This document shows, in pieces, positions 31,564-39,528 of a DNA stretch of 64,000 bases (position 1 is its first letter; each line of letters starts with the position of its first letter). This DNA comes from Phycisphaeraceae bacterium (GTDB taxonomy: Bacteria > Planctomycetota > Phycisphaerae > Phycisphaerales > Phycisphaeraceae). Position numbers and translations under genes: made by a program. The notes under the pieces were generated by a model. The model worked only from the letters and a program-made list of their open reading frames with translations. It ran no database searches and was not told where the DNA came from. The stretch spans positions 62,001 to 126,000 of the forward strand of contig JANQFR010000091.1 in assembly GCA_028277745.1 (NCBI GenBank), given 5' to 3'.

Positions 31564-31995
31564 ATGCGAGTTGTATTCCCCAGTCTGCTGTCCCTGCTCC
31601 TGTTGACCGGCTGCGTTTCATCGCCCAGCGCCAAGGTGACGGATGTGGTGGTCGAAGAGCGTACCTCCCAGGGCACGCGTCTGGTTGTGATCGTCGAGCT
31701 GACCAACCCCAACGCGACGGCCCTGCCGTTGCCCAAGGCCGATTACGAGGTGAGCGTCGACGGCGCCGGGTCGTTCAGCTTCCAGGTCATCCCCGACGCG
31801 ACGCTGCCCGGCAAAGGCGTCCAGACGATCCGTTTTCCCGCAGCGCTGGCCGGCGGCCGATCGCTGGCGGGCAGGTCCTATAATGTCTCGGGCAGTATTT
31901 TCTACGAGCCGCCTGGCGAGGTGCGGCGGCTGCTCACCGAATACCGCGTGCCGCTCCCGTCGGCCGGCTTTTCCAAAAGCGGCACGTTGAATTAA
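31564..31995 (+). CDS. Small lipoprotein with LEA14-like beta fold
   Basis: A 143-aa predicted lipoprotein with signal MRVVFPSLLSLLLLTGC, the Cys lying in the lipobox. The mature part is a single beta-sandwich whose LVVIVELTNPNATALPLPKA stretch matches LEA type 2/WHy-like domains. Function unknown; such lipoproteins are often stress- or envelope-related. The in-frame GTG at 31558 precedes the chosen ATG at 31564. Confidence 0.65.
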   Translation: MRVVFPSLLSLLLLTGCVSSPSAKVTDVVVEERTSQGTRLVVIVELTNPNATALPLPKADYEVSVDGAGSFSFQVIPDATLPGKGVQTIRFPAALAGGRSLAGRSYNVSGSIFYEPPGEVRRLLTEYRVPLPSAGFSKSGTLN

Positions 31996-32025
31996 TGGAC
32001 GACGTCGAGCGGTTGCGCAGCTTCA

Positions 32026-32057
32026 GCCGTCAGTCTTCAGCAATCAGCTAGCAGCTG
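32026..32057. repeat. Intergenic mosaic of CAG/TCAGC-type short units
   Basis: The gap before nadB is built from near-repeats of TCAGC, TCAG and CAGCT. Its end forms a small inverted repeat CAGCT-AGC-AGCTG (32045-32057) followed by TCTTTATT. It may be a weak terminator for the lipoprotein gene or a slippage-derived low-complexity tract. Confidence 0.35.
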
Positions 32058-32071
32058 TCTTTATTAATGTG

Positions 32072-33766
32072 ATGCACCCAGTTTTTTCTGATCGTCGCTA
32101 TCTGATTCCGTTCCGGGCCACGCTGTTGCCTCAGATTTTCACAGACGTGCTGGTCATCGGCTCGGGTGTGGCGGGGATGCGGGCGGCCATCGCCGCGGCC
32201 GAGGACGGGGCGGACGTGATCGTGACCGCCAAGGAATCGCTCCCGCAGTCCAGTACGTACTGGGCCCAGGGCGGCATCTCCGCGGTGCTGGACAGCCGCG
32301 ACACGATTGACGACCACGTCCGCGACACCCTGTCGGCGGGCGCGGGGTTATGCGACGAGCCCACCGTCCGGCAGGTGGTCGAGGGCGGCCCGCTGCACAT
32401 CCAGGAACTCATCGACTGGGGGTTGCGGTTCGATCTTGCGCATGCCAGCGGGGGCGACGGTGACGACGACGAACGCGGCCTGGCCTACGGCAAAGAGGGC
32501 GGCCACACCCACGCCCGCATCGTCCATGTCGACGGCGACTCGACCGGCAAGGCGCTGGCGCAATGTCTGGCCCGTCGCATGGACCGTGCCGACAGCATCC
32601 GGCGGTTCGACCAGTGCTTCGTCCTCGACCTGATCACGATCGACGGCACGCCGGATCAATGCCTCGGCGCGATCACCCACCACCCCAAGTACGGGCTCCA
32701 GGTCATCTGGGCCCACGCGACCGTTCTCGCCTCGGGTGGGGCGGGGCAAGTCTTCCGGGAGTCGACCAACCCTAAGGTCGCCACCGGCGACGGTCTCGCC
32801 ATGGCCTACCGCGCCGGCGCCGAGCTCATGGACATGGCGTTCATGCAGTTCCACCCGACCACGTTGTACATCGCCGGCGCCTCCCGCTCGCTCATCACCG
32901 AGGCCGTGCGCGGGGAAGGCGGCCGGCTCATCGATCGTCACGGCCACGCGTTCATGACCGACTACGACCCGCGCGGCGACCTCGCCCCGCGTGACGTGGT
33001 CTCCCAGTCCATCCTCCAGCAAATGGTCAAGACCGGCACAACCCACGTCTACCTCGATGTCCGGCACCTCGCCCACTTTGCTGAACGCTTCCCCGGCATC
33101 TTTGCCCGGCTCCGCGAATTCGATATCGACCCCGTCACCCAACCGATCCCGGTGCATCCCTCGGCTCACTACATGATCGGCGGCGTGCGGGTCGACGAAC
33201 AGGGCCGCACCAATATCGCGAACCTGTACGCCTGCGGCGAGGCGGCCTGCACCGGGCTCCACGGCGCGAACCGGCTGGCGTCCAATTCACTGCTCGAGGG
33301 ACTGGTCTGCGGCGAGGTCGTCGGCCGGGCGTGTCTTCGGTCGATCGATCCCGACAACGGCCGGCGGCCGGTCAAGGTCATCAGCGACATCCGGCCGTCC
33401 GAACGCAGCGAACTTGACCTGCCCGATGTCCGCTCGAGCCTCCGCAGCGTGATGTGGCGTCACGTCAGCATCGAACGCGAAGGGGAGCGGCTGGCGGAGG
33501 TGGCCGAGATGTTCGAGTTCTGGGCCCGCTACACGCTCGACAAGATTTTTGATGAGCGTATCGGCTGGGAGGTTCAGAATCTTCTGACGGTGGGCGCATT
33601 GGTCACGCGGGCCGCCCGTTGGCGTGAAGAAAGCCGGGGAACCCACCGCCGCAGCGATTTCCCGGAGCCGCGCGACGCGTTTCAGGTCCACGACACCTGG
33701 TTACGCGGCGTGCCTGACCCCACGCAGATCCCGGTCGCCGAGCCCTCGGCGCCGATCGGGCGTTAG
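32072..33766 (+). CDS. nadB: L-aspartate oxidase
   Basis: A 564-aa FAD enzyme oxidising L-aspartate to iminoaspartate, the first step of NAD synthesis. Dinucleotide-binding VIGSGVAGMRAAIAAAEDGA lies near the N-terminus, then SSTYWAQGGISAV, HPTTLYIAG and the ALITEAVRGEGG-like active-site stretch. Close to the middle is GANRLASNSLLEGLVCG, a signature of the NadB/SdhA family; NadB rather than SdhA is favoured by length and by TYWAQGG. The ATG at 32072 directly follows an in-frame GTG. Its stop overlaps the convergent pseudopilin stop by 4 bp. Confidence 0.94.
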   Translation: MHPVFSDRRYLIPFRATLLPQIFTDVLVIGSGVAGMRAAIAAAEDGADVIVTAKESLPQSSTYWAQGGISAVLDSRDTIDDHVRDTLSAGAGLCDEPTVRQVVEGGPLHIQELIDWGLRFDLAHASGGDGDDDERGLAYGKEGGHTHARIVHVDGDSTGKALAQCLARRMDRADSIRRFDQCFVLDLITIDGTPDQCLGAITHHPKYGLQVIWAHATVLASGGAGQVFRESTNPKVATGDGLAMAYRAGAELMDMAFMQFHPTTLYIAGASRSLITEAVRGEGGRLIDRHGHAFMTDYDPRGDLAPRDVVSQSILQQMVKTGTTHVYLDVRHLAHFAERFPGIFARLREFDIDPVTQPIPVHPSAHYMIGGVRVDEQGRTNIANLYACGEAACTGLHGANRLASNSLLEGLVCGEVVGRACLRSIDPDNGRRPVKVISDIRPSERSELDLPDVRSSLRSVMWRHVSIEREGERLAEVAEMFEFWARYTLDKIFDERIGWEVQNLLTVGALVTRAARWREESRGTHRRSDFPEPRDAFQVHDTWLRGVPDPTQIPVAEPSAPIGR

Positions 33767-34476
33767 CGGGCCGTGGCCGGGTCCCAGCGGTCGACCCCAT
33801 TGACGGGGTCGTAGGTTTCTGCGACCGGGGCCATCTCGGCGTGGCCATCGGCGAAGACGTAGTTGCCGTGGTCCTGGTGGCGTTCGACGATCTCGGGAGT
33901 GATCCCGTAAACGCGCCAGAAGTGGGCCATGAGGTGGTTCGACCCGCCTTCCACCTCGCCATAGATCACCGTTGCCGCGGGGCGGGGGATATCATCCCGC
34001 CGGCTCCAGCGTTTGCCGTTCAGGACGGCGTCGGCCTCCATCTCGCCGGCATAAGGCTCAAGGTTGAAGTAAACATTCTGTCCGTAGGAATACTCGTCGG
34101 TGCGACGGCGGGGGTCTTCGGGGCATCGCAGGTGGTTGTTGTAATAGCTGACGATCTCGGGGTCATCTTCAAAATAGAAGTCGCCCGAGAGGAGCGTGCG
34201 GCGGACTTCGGGCCGGCCGAGGTAACGGCCGAGTTGGACATCCCACTCCGGCCCCGCGCCAAGGCCGACGTGATTGGTGGCGGGGAACCGTCCGTCATGC
34301 TCATCGAGATAGAGCGTGAGGGCCTGGCCGAGGCTGCGCATCCTGACGAGACAGTCGACCGCGCGGGCCTGTGACCGCGCGATCGACAGAGCCGGAGCGA
34401 GCACCCCGACCAGGATGCTGATGATCGCCAGAACCACCAGCAATTCGATCAGGCTGAATGCGTGTCGGGAGGGCAT
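33763..34476 (-). CDS. Pseudopilin with H-X9-DG tail
   Basis: A 237-aa protein with a type II-secretion-like N-terminal methylation motif (AFSLIELLVVLAIISILVG). Position -1 is Ala instead of the usual Gly, so processing by prepilin peptidase may be poor. The C-terminus has an exact H-X9-DG motif (His of ERHQDHGN through FADG). This architecture is greatly expanded in planctomycetes and relatives, and its role is not established. It overlaps the preceding PEP-CTERM gene by 28 bp and converges with nadB. Confidence 0.82.
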   Translation of the reverse strand: MPSRHAFSLIELLVVLAIISILVGVLAPALSIARSQARAVDCLVRMRSLGQALTLYLDEHDGRFPATNHVGLGAGPEWDVQLGRYLGRPEVRRTLLSGDFYFEDDPEIVSYYNNHLRCPEDPRRRTDEYSYGQNVYFNLEPYAGEMEADAVLNGKRWSRRDDIPRPAATVIYGEVEGGSNHLMAHFWRVYGITPEIVERHQDHGNYVFADGHAEMAPVAETYDPVNGVDRWDPATAR

Positions 34477-35198
34477 GGGTGTTTCCTAGGACGACGTAAG
34501 CCGAGCCCGACCGCGCCAAGCCCGAGGAGCATCGCGGCGGCGGGTTCGGGGATCGTGACAGAATCAATCCATCGCAGCGTGACCTCGGCGGGCAGGAACG
34601 TGCTGCTGAGTTGGCCGTAGCCGCCGCCGGGCAAGGCTTCGGCGACGAAGACGCGATAGGTCGCAAAGTGTGGGCCGGCGATCTCGGAGACGTACCAGTT
34701 GTGGGTCATCCGGCCGTCCCACTGCCACCAGAGCGGCGAGTCGTCCGTGCCGAAGATCGGCTCGAGGGTGTGGGCGCCGTTTAGGTCATCGGAGATCCCA
34801 TCGCCGCCGGTATCGACGCCGAAGCCGCCCTGGTAGGTGGACAGACCGTCGGATTGGTCGAGCAACTCGATGAAGATGCGCTCGTTGGGCTGAACAGCTG
34901 ATCCCCAGCGTCCGGCGATGAGCCATCCGTATTGAGCGTTGTAGGCTTTGCCGTTGAGGAGGCTGAAGGGCGGGTCAAGGTCGTCGCCGCCCAACGCCAT
35001 GTCGAGGCCGACGCCGGGGTCGTCGTCAAACCCGACGACCAGCGGGAACTGGCTCTGGGCGTTTGGCGCGGTGACATTGACGTTGAGGTGGTTCATCAGG
35101 CCGCCCAGCGAAACGCCCGAGGCCCCGGCCGTCGTGGAGACGGCCAGGACCAAGGACATCGCCAGCCAGCGGAGCGTCACGGCTCTGCTGCCGGTCAT
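34449..35198 (-). CDS. PEP-CTERM sorted secreted protein (paralogue B)
   Basis: A 249-aa exported protein with a signal peptide (RWLAMSLVLAVSTTAGASG) and C-terminal PEP-CTERM sorting signal (IPEPAAAMLLGLGAVGLGL, then RRPRK), which an exosortase would process. The central domain (LLNGKAYNAQYGWL, PIFGTDDSPLWWQWDG, MTHNWYVSE, PAEVTLRW) aligns through its length with the adjacent upstream gene. It starts 3 bp after that gene's stop and overlaps the pseudopilin gene, so the three are coupled. Confidence 0.8.
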   Translation of the reverse strand: MTGSRAVTLRWLAMSLVLAVSTTAGASGVSLGGLMNHLNVNVTAPNAQSQFPLVVGFDDDPGVGLDMALGGDDLDPPFSLLNGKAYNAQYGWLIAGRWGSAVQPNERIFIELLDQSDGLSTYQGGFGVDTGGDGISDDLNGAHTLEPIFGTDDSPLWWQWDGRMTHNWYVSEIAGPHFATYRVFVAEALPGGGYGQLSSTFLPAEVTLRWIDSVTIPEPAAAMLLGLGAVGLGLRRPRKHPCPPDTHSA

Positions 35199-35201
35199 AG
35201 A

Positions 35202-35945
35202 TCAGCCCTCCCCTCTGCGTAGGGCGTCGCGCCGCCGCATTGACAGCAGCGCCAGGCTTGTCAACCCGAGCATGCTCAGTACGCCCGGCTCAGGGATGGC
35301 CGTGAAGCGGAGCGTGATGTCTGCAGGGGTGTAGCTTTGGATCGCAGCGCCCGAGTTGTCACCAACGTAGACACGGTAGGTGATGTCGTAATCGCCGGGC
35401 GTGTCGAACACGTACCAGTTGTGCTGCATCAGGAAGTCGTCATCCCAGAGCCACTTCGTGTCGGACCCGTCGGTCCCGAAGATCGGGTTCATGGTGTGGC
35501 CAGTGTTCATGAGTTGTTCCCCGTTGCCGCCTTCGTAAACGGAGACCGAGCCCGGGCCTGTGACAGAGATCGGCTCGATCCAGATCTGCTCGGTCAGCCC
35601 GATCTGGATGGGGCCGGGCGGGGTGGGGACCGTCTGGTCGGGGAGCCAGCCGTACTGGGCGTTGAACATGCGGCCGTTGAGCACATCGTACGGCGTGTCG
35701 TACCCCCCGCCGACCATGGTCACCAGCCGGTCGGTGGGCTGGGCGCCGCCGGAGGGGCCATCGCGGAGGACGACGCTGACGACACCGCCCTGGACGGCGA
35801 CCTCGGCATGGATCATGCCGTTGCCGCTCATTCCGAGGCCGCTGGTCATGCCCGGCATGGGGGGGAGGGCGGCCGCCACGGCGGAAGGGGCGCTTAGAAC
35901 AATCAGGAGGCCCGCGGCAAAAGTGCGGGCGCTGGAAAAGAACAT
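35202..35945 (-). CDS. PEP-CTERM sorted secreted protein (paralogue A)
   Basis: A 247-aa exported protein with a signal peptide starting MFFSSARTFAAGLLIVL, a Met-rich mature N-terminus (PPMPGMTSGLGMSGNGM) and a PEP-CTERM tail (IPEPGVLSMLGLTSLALL, then MRRR). Its core (LLNG-like VLNGRMFNAQYGWL, PIFGTDGSDTKWLWDDD, MQHNWYVFD, PADITLRF) repeats that of its downstream neighbour. The Met-rich N-terminus could bind copper, but this is speculation. It resembles the cyanobacterial All3515-like PEP-CTERM group in general pattern, from memory only. ATG at 35945 was selected by the signal peptide. Confidence 0.78.
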   Translation of the reverse strand: MFFSSARTFAAGLLIVLSAPSAVAAALPPMPGMTSGLGMSGNGMIHAEVAVQGGVVSVVLRDGPSGGAQPTDRLVTMVGGGYDTPYDVLNGRMFNAQYGWLPDQTVPTPPGPIQIGLTEQIWIEPISVTGPGSVSVYEGGNGEQLMNTGHTMNPIFGTDGSDTKWLWDDDFLMQHNWYVFDTPGDYDITYRVYVGDNSGAAIQSYTPADITLRFTAIPEPGVLSMLGLTSLALLSMRRRDALRRGEG

Positions 35946-36149
35946 CAGGCTGAGCCTTTCATGTTTGAATAAAGGTTGTCTGCACTCGGGAGCCGGCATG
36001 CCGCCGACGTTGGCGCAAGGTCTGTCGTAGATGCCCGCACGCGTGACGCACACGTTGCGCGAGCAAGTGTTGGAATGATCAGCAGCGATTCCGAAGTCCG
36101 ACCGACAACGGTCAGACGAGCAGTCGTCAATCAGACTCGGAGACAGGGG

Positions 36150-36533
36150 CTAGGCGGAGAAATGTGGCGGAGCGAGGCCGTGGAACACGCGGTAGGCCGG
36201 CCGGGCCGTCGCGGATTCACGGATGATCAGACAGGCTTCGCCGACCAGTTCAGCGGGCGGTGGGGCGAGGCTGATCGCGGGGGGCTGATGCAGCACTCCC
36301 TTCAGGAAACAGATCGCGCAGCCGCTGGCCGGGTCGGAAGAAGGGGGCGCATCGTCAGAATCGCCTTCGAGTGCGACGCACATCGGGCAACTCGGGGCCG
36401 CCGCGATCGGACCGGTCAGGCCGCTTTCCGCCCCGGGCAGCGCGACTCCACCTCGCTGGTGGCCCGGCATGATCATGCCGAACCACATAACGCAGAAACC
36501 GATTAAACCATAGGTGAAAGCGCGCCGCGCCAT
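36150..36533 (-). CDS. Small cysteine-rich membrane-anchored protein, DUF2946-like
   Basis: A 127-aa protein with an N-terminal hydrophobic segment (FTYGLIGFCVMWFGMIMPG), then two CxxC motifs (CPMC and CAIC) separated by an acidic loop, and a short tail. The pattern is reminiscent of DUF2946 proteins, sometimes linked to metal handling, but the match is only by eye. It lies about 200 bp upstream of the PEP-CTERM pair on the same strand and is divergent from the gamma carbonic anhydrase. Confidence 0.5.
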   Translation of the reverse strand: MARRAFTYGLIGFCVMWFGMIMPGHQRGGVALPGAESGLTGPIAAAPSCPMCVALEGDSDDAPPSSDPASGCAICFLKGVLHQPPAISLAPPPAELVGEACLIIRESATARPAYRVFHGLAPPHFSA

Positions 36534-36588
36534 AGCCCTTCATCTTACCCGGCCCGGGGCCGGATTCAAACTCGCTACAATCCTCGGC

Positions 36589-37140
36589 ATGACCATGAAC
36601 CGAGTGACTCACGCTTACCTGGCCGACACCGCCCGCGTCCGCGGCGACGTCACGCTTGGCCGCGACGTCAGCCTCTGGTACGGCGCCGTCGTCCGCGGCG
36701 ACGTGGCGCCCGTCTTCATCGGCGACCGCACCAACGTGCAGGACAACGCCGTGATCCATTGCGACCACGGCTACCCTAATCGCATCGGCGCCAACGTCAC
36801 GATCGGCCACGGCGCCATCTGCCACGGCGTCGAGATCGGCGAAGGCTCGCTCATCGGCATGGGCGCTACCCTGCTCGGCGGCTCGAAGATCGGCAAGAAC
36901 GCTCTCGTCGCCGCCGGGTCGCTCATCACCCAAGGCATGGTGGTGCCCGACGGCCACGTCGCCATGGGCGTGCCCGCCAAGGTCGCTCGGGAGACCAACG
37001 AGAAAGAACGCGAATACATCCGCATCCTTCCCGAGCGTTACGTCGAAGAGGCGCAGATGCATCACGCGGGCGACAGCCCGCTGGTCGTCCAATGGGCCGG
37101 CAATCCCCTCGAACACCACGCTCCCGACCACACCCGCTGA
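36589..37140 (+). CDS. Gamma-class carbonic anhydrase-like protein
   Basis: A 183-aa left-handed beta-helix protein with hexapeptide repeats throughout (LADTARVRGDVTLG, VSLWYGAVVRGDVAPV, IGANVTIGHGAICHG). The Zn-ligand region shows NAVIHCDHG and the later IGHGAICHGVEIG, as in gamma-CA/YrdA proteins. Members hydrate CO2 or serve as homologues without proven activity. ATG at 36589 was chosen; ATG at 36595 is also possible. hisA follows after 5 bp. Confidence 0.88.
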   Translation: MTMNRVTHAYLADTARVRGDVTLGRDVSLWYGAVVRGDVAPVFIGDRTNVQDNAVIHCDHGYPNRIGANVTIGHGAICHGVEIGEGSLIGMGATLLGGSKIGKNALVAAGSLITQGMVVPDGHVAMGVPAKVARETNEKEREYIRILPERYVEEAQMHHAGDSPLVVQWAGNPLEHHAPDHTR

Positions 37141-37145
37141 TTCTC

Positions 37146-37892
37146 ATGCCTGACACGCACGCCCAAACCCCGTTCCTGCTCCCCGCGATCGACCTCCGTG
37201 GGGGCCGGGTTGTCCGCCTCTTGCAGGGTGACTATTCACGCCAAACCACCTATGGCGACGATCCGCTCGACCAGGCTAAGGCCTTTGAAGACGCCGGCGC
37301 CACCTGGCTGCATGTCGTTGATCTCGACGGCGCACGCACCGGCCGGATGATCCACGCCAAGCAGATCGAACAGGTCTGTTCCCAGACCCGCCTCAAGGTC
37401 GAAGTCGGAGGCGGGATCCGCTCCGAGGGCGCGATCGACGCGATGCTCGGCGTCGGGGTGAACCGTGCCGTTATTGGCACCGCGGCGCTGCGCAACTGGG
37501 ACTGGTTCGAAGGCCTGATGGGCAATCCGACCTACCGCGGGCGGCTGGTGCTCGGCCTCGACGCCCGCGACGGCCGGATCGCCACCGATGGATGGGAGCA
37601 GACATCTGACCAACGCGCGGTCGATATCGCCAGGAAGGTCAGTCCTTTCCCGCTGGCCGCGATCGTGTATACCGATATCGCCACCGATGGAACGATGGAG
37701 GGGCCGAATCTGGAGCAGACCCGTGCCGTCGCGGAATGCACCGACGTCCCGGTCGTGGCGTCGGGCGGCGTCGGATCGCTGGACCACTTGCGGGCATTGC
37801 GCGGATTGCCCATCCAAGGCGCCATTGTCGGCAGGGCTCTCTACGAGGGGGCCTTAACGATTGAAGATGCACTCACGGCTTTCGAAAAGTGA
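37146..37892 (+). CDS. hisA: ProFAR isomerase, histidine biosynthesis
   Basis: A 248-aa (beta/alpha)8 barrel isomerising ProFAR to PRFAR in histidine biosynthesis. Catalytic Asp lies in LLPAIDLRGGRVVRL, the second in VYTDIATDGTMEGPN, and phosphate-binding loops in VEVGGGIRS and VASGGVGSLDHL. ATG at 37146 was chosen (MPDTHAQTPF). No other his gene adjoins; neighbours are a gamma-CA and a small unknown gene. Confidence 0.95.
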   Translation: MPDTHAQTPFLLPAIDLRGGRVVRLLQGDYSRQTTYGDDPLDQAKAFEDAGATWLHVVDLDGARTGRMIHAKQIEQVCSQTRLKVEVGGGIRSEGAIDAMLGVGVNRAVIGTAALRNWDWFEGLMGNPTYRGRLVLGLDARDGRIATDGWEQTSDQRAVDIARKVSPFPLAAIVYTDIATDGTMEGPNLEQTRAVAECTDVPVVASGGVGSLDHLRALRGLPIQGAIVGRALYEGALTIEDALTAFEK

Positions 37893-37897
37893 ACCGT

Positions 37898-38200
37898 ATG
37901 AGCGACCAAGGCCCACCCCCAACCGACGCGAATCCCCTCCAAGCCTATTTCGATTGGCAGGTCACGACGCTGATGCTCGCCCACGACCTGCACGACCCGG
38001 TGCCCGAAGGGGACGAAGAGGCCGCCATCGCCCGACGCCAGCAGATGGAACGTGAGGTGTCGGCGTTGACCCTGGCGATCGTCCCGGATCAGTACAAGCA
38101 GGACGAAACCCTCGACTGGCCGCCCGAGTTGATGCGCGAGATCACCAAACTCACGATCCGTCGAGCCGCTCAGATCGTCAATCAGGGGTTGAGCGGTTGA
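37898..38200 (+). CDS. Small hypothetical protein downstream of hisA
   Basis: A 100-aa soluble protein, mostly helical, acidic in the middle (PVPEGDEEAAIARRQQ) and ending REITKLTIRRAAQIVNQG. No family recognised. ATG at 37898 follows an in-frame GTG at 37889 and lies 5 bp after the hisA stop, so it is probably translated from the same message. Confidence 0.6.
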   Translation: MSDQGPPPTDANPLQAYFDWQVTTLMLAHDLHDPVPEGDEEAAIARRQQMEREVSALTLAIVPDQYKQDETLDWPPELMREITKLTIRRAAQIVNQGLSG

Positions 38201-38257
38201 ACCGGATCTTTCTTTGACTGGCTTATCGATATCCCATTTTCAATGGCGGTTGCAAGT

Positions 38258-39226
38258 ATGAAAGTCCTCTATATCGGCGGAACCGGCGAAATCTCTTACC
38301 CTTGCGTCTACGAATCCGTCGCGCTGGGGCACGAGGTGACGGTTTTCAACCGTGGTAAGTCCGCTGACTCCCTGCCCGACGGGGTGACCCAGATCGTGGG
38401 TGACCTTGCGGACCCTAACGCTTATGACGCCTTAGCCGATCATCATTTCGACGTTATATGCCAGTTCCGCGCCTACGGGCACGACCAGATTGACCGCGAC
38501 CTTGCCGCCTTCGCCGGCAAGACCGGCCAGTATGTCTTTATCTCCTCTGCTTCCGCGTATCATAAACCGCTGATCCGCCTGCCCATTACCGAAGATACCC
38601 CGCTTCATAACCCGTACTGGCAATACTCCCGAAATAAGGCGGAACTTGAAGCCAAACTGTTCGAGGCCCACGGACAGGGCGTCCTGCCCGTCACCGTGGT
38701 GCGCCCCAGCCACACCTATCGCACACGCGTCACCATCCCCTTCGGCGGTGACGCCGTTCTCGCGCGTCTCCAGCAAGGCGGCCCCGTGGTGGTCCCCGGC
38801 GACGGCACGAGCCTTTGGACCGTCACGCATTCCGACGATTTCGCCCGCCCCTTCGCCCGCCTGCTTGGCCGACCCGAATCCCTTGGCGAGGCGTACCACA
38901 TCACCGATTCCCACGCCTACCCTTGGGACCGTTTGCTGCAGATCATCGCCCGAGCCCTTGGCGGCCCCGACCCACAGATTGTTCACGTCTGCACCGAAGC
39001 CATCATCCGCATTCGGCCGGATCTCGAGGGCCCGCTCCTTGGCGACAAATCCAATTCACTTATTTTCGATAACGCCAAAATCAAAGCTCTTGTCGGTGAC
39101 TTTCCATGCCAGTCTCCTGAAGAGGGCTTGCCCCGGGCCGTTGCGCACATCACGTCTCGATCCCTTCGCCCCGATCCTGATATGGACACTGTGTTGGGTC
39201 AATTGGTCCAGATGTACAGCACGTAG
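38258..39226 (+). CDS. NAD-dependent epimerase/dehydratase (extended SDR)
   Basis: A 322-aa extended short-chain dehydrogenase. The nucleotide loop is YIGGTGEISY, with Ile-Ser at the usual third Gly, a variant found in the mRNA-binding-protein-like SDR group. The catalytic pair is Y-x3-K in QYSRNKAELE, with SSASAY carrying the Ser. It is likely to act on a nucleotide sugar or related sugar. An in-frame ATG at 38243 is the alternative start. The end of this gene touches a degenerate Rhs fragment on the other strand. Confidence 0.85.
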   Translation: MKVLYIGGTGEISYPCVYESVALGHEVTVFNRGKSADSLPDGVTQIVGDLADPNAYDALADHHFDVICQFRAYGHDQIDRDLAAFAGKTGQYVFISSASAYHKPLIRLPITEDTPLHNPYWQYSRNKAELEAKLFEAHGQGVLPVTVVRPSHTYRTRVTIPFGGDAVLARLQQGGPVVVPGDGTSLWTVTHSDDFARPFARLLGRPESLGEAYHITDSHAYPWDRLLQIIARALGGPDPQIVHVCTEAIIRIRPDLEGPLLGDKSNSLIFDNAKIKALVGDFPCQSPEEGLPRAVAHITSRSLRPDPDMDTVLGQLVQMYST

Positions 39227-39227
39227 G

Positions 39228-39515
39228 AAAATCGGATTGCCGTCATCGTTATACGACGTCAACAAGAGCAGGTTGCGGTTGTCGTCATATTGATAGTCGG
39301 TGACATTCTTGTCGCCGGAGCGGTGGCTGGTCGAGAGTGTTGTAGGCCATGGGTTCGACGTAATCGGTCGCGTCGCTGACGGTCTCCACGTCCAGAGGTA
39401 TGGCGCGGCCGATTAGTCGGTTGAGGTGGTCGTGGATGAACTGGGTGACGTTATCGTTGGGATCGGTAACCGACGTCGGGTTGCCATAGTTGTCATAAAG
39501 AGGGTGCAATTGAAA
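39228..39515 (-). pseudogene. Rhs/YD-repeat protein fragment (left flank of island)
   Basis: Reading the minus strand gives typical YD-repeat text: LYDNYGNPTSVTDPNDNVTQ, then FIHDHLNRLIGR. After a frame change near 39325 it continues SHRSGDKNVTDYQYDDNRN and TSYNDDGNPIF. There is no start, the reading frame shifts, and the similarity stops against the neighbouring genes on both sides, so it is a remnant of about 95 codons. A 27-bp stretch at 39459-39485 matches 61806-61832 at 23 positions. Confidence 0.75.
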
Positions 39516-39528
39516 GCCTCTCGTAGGT

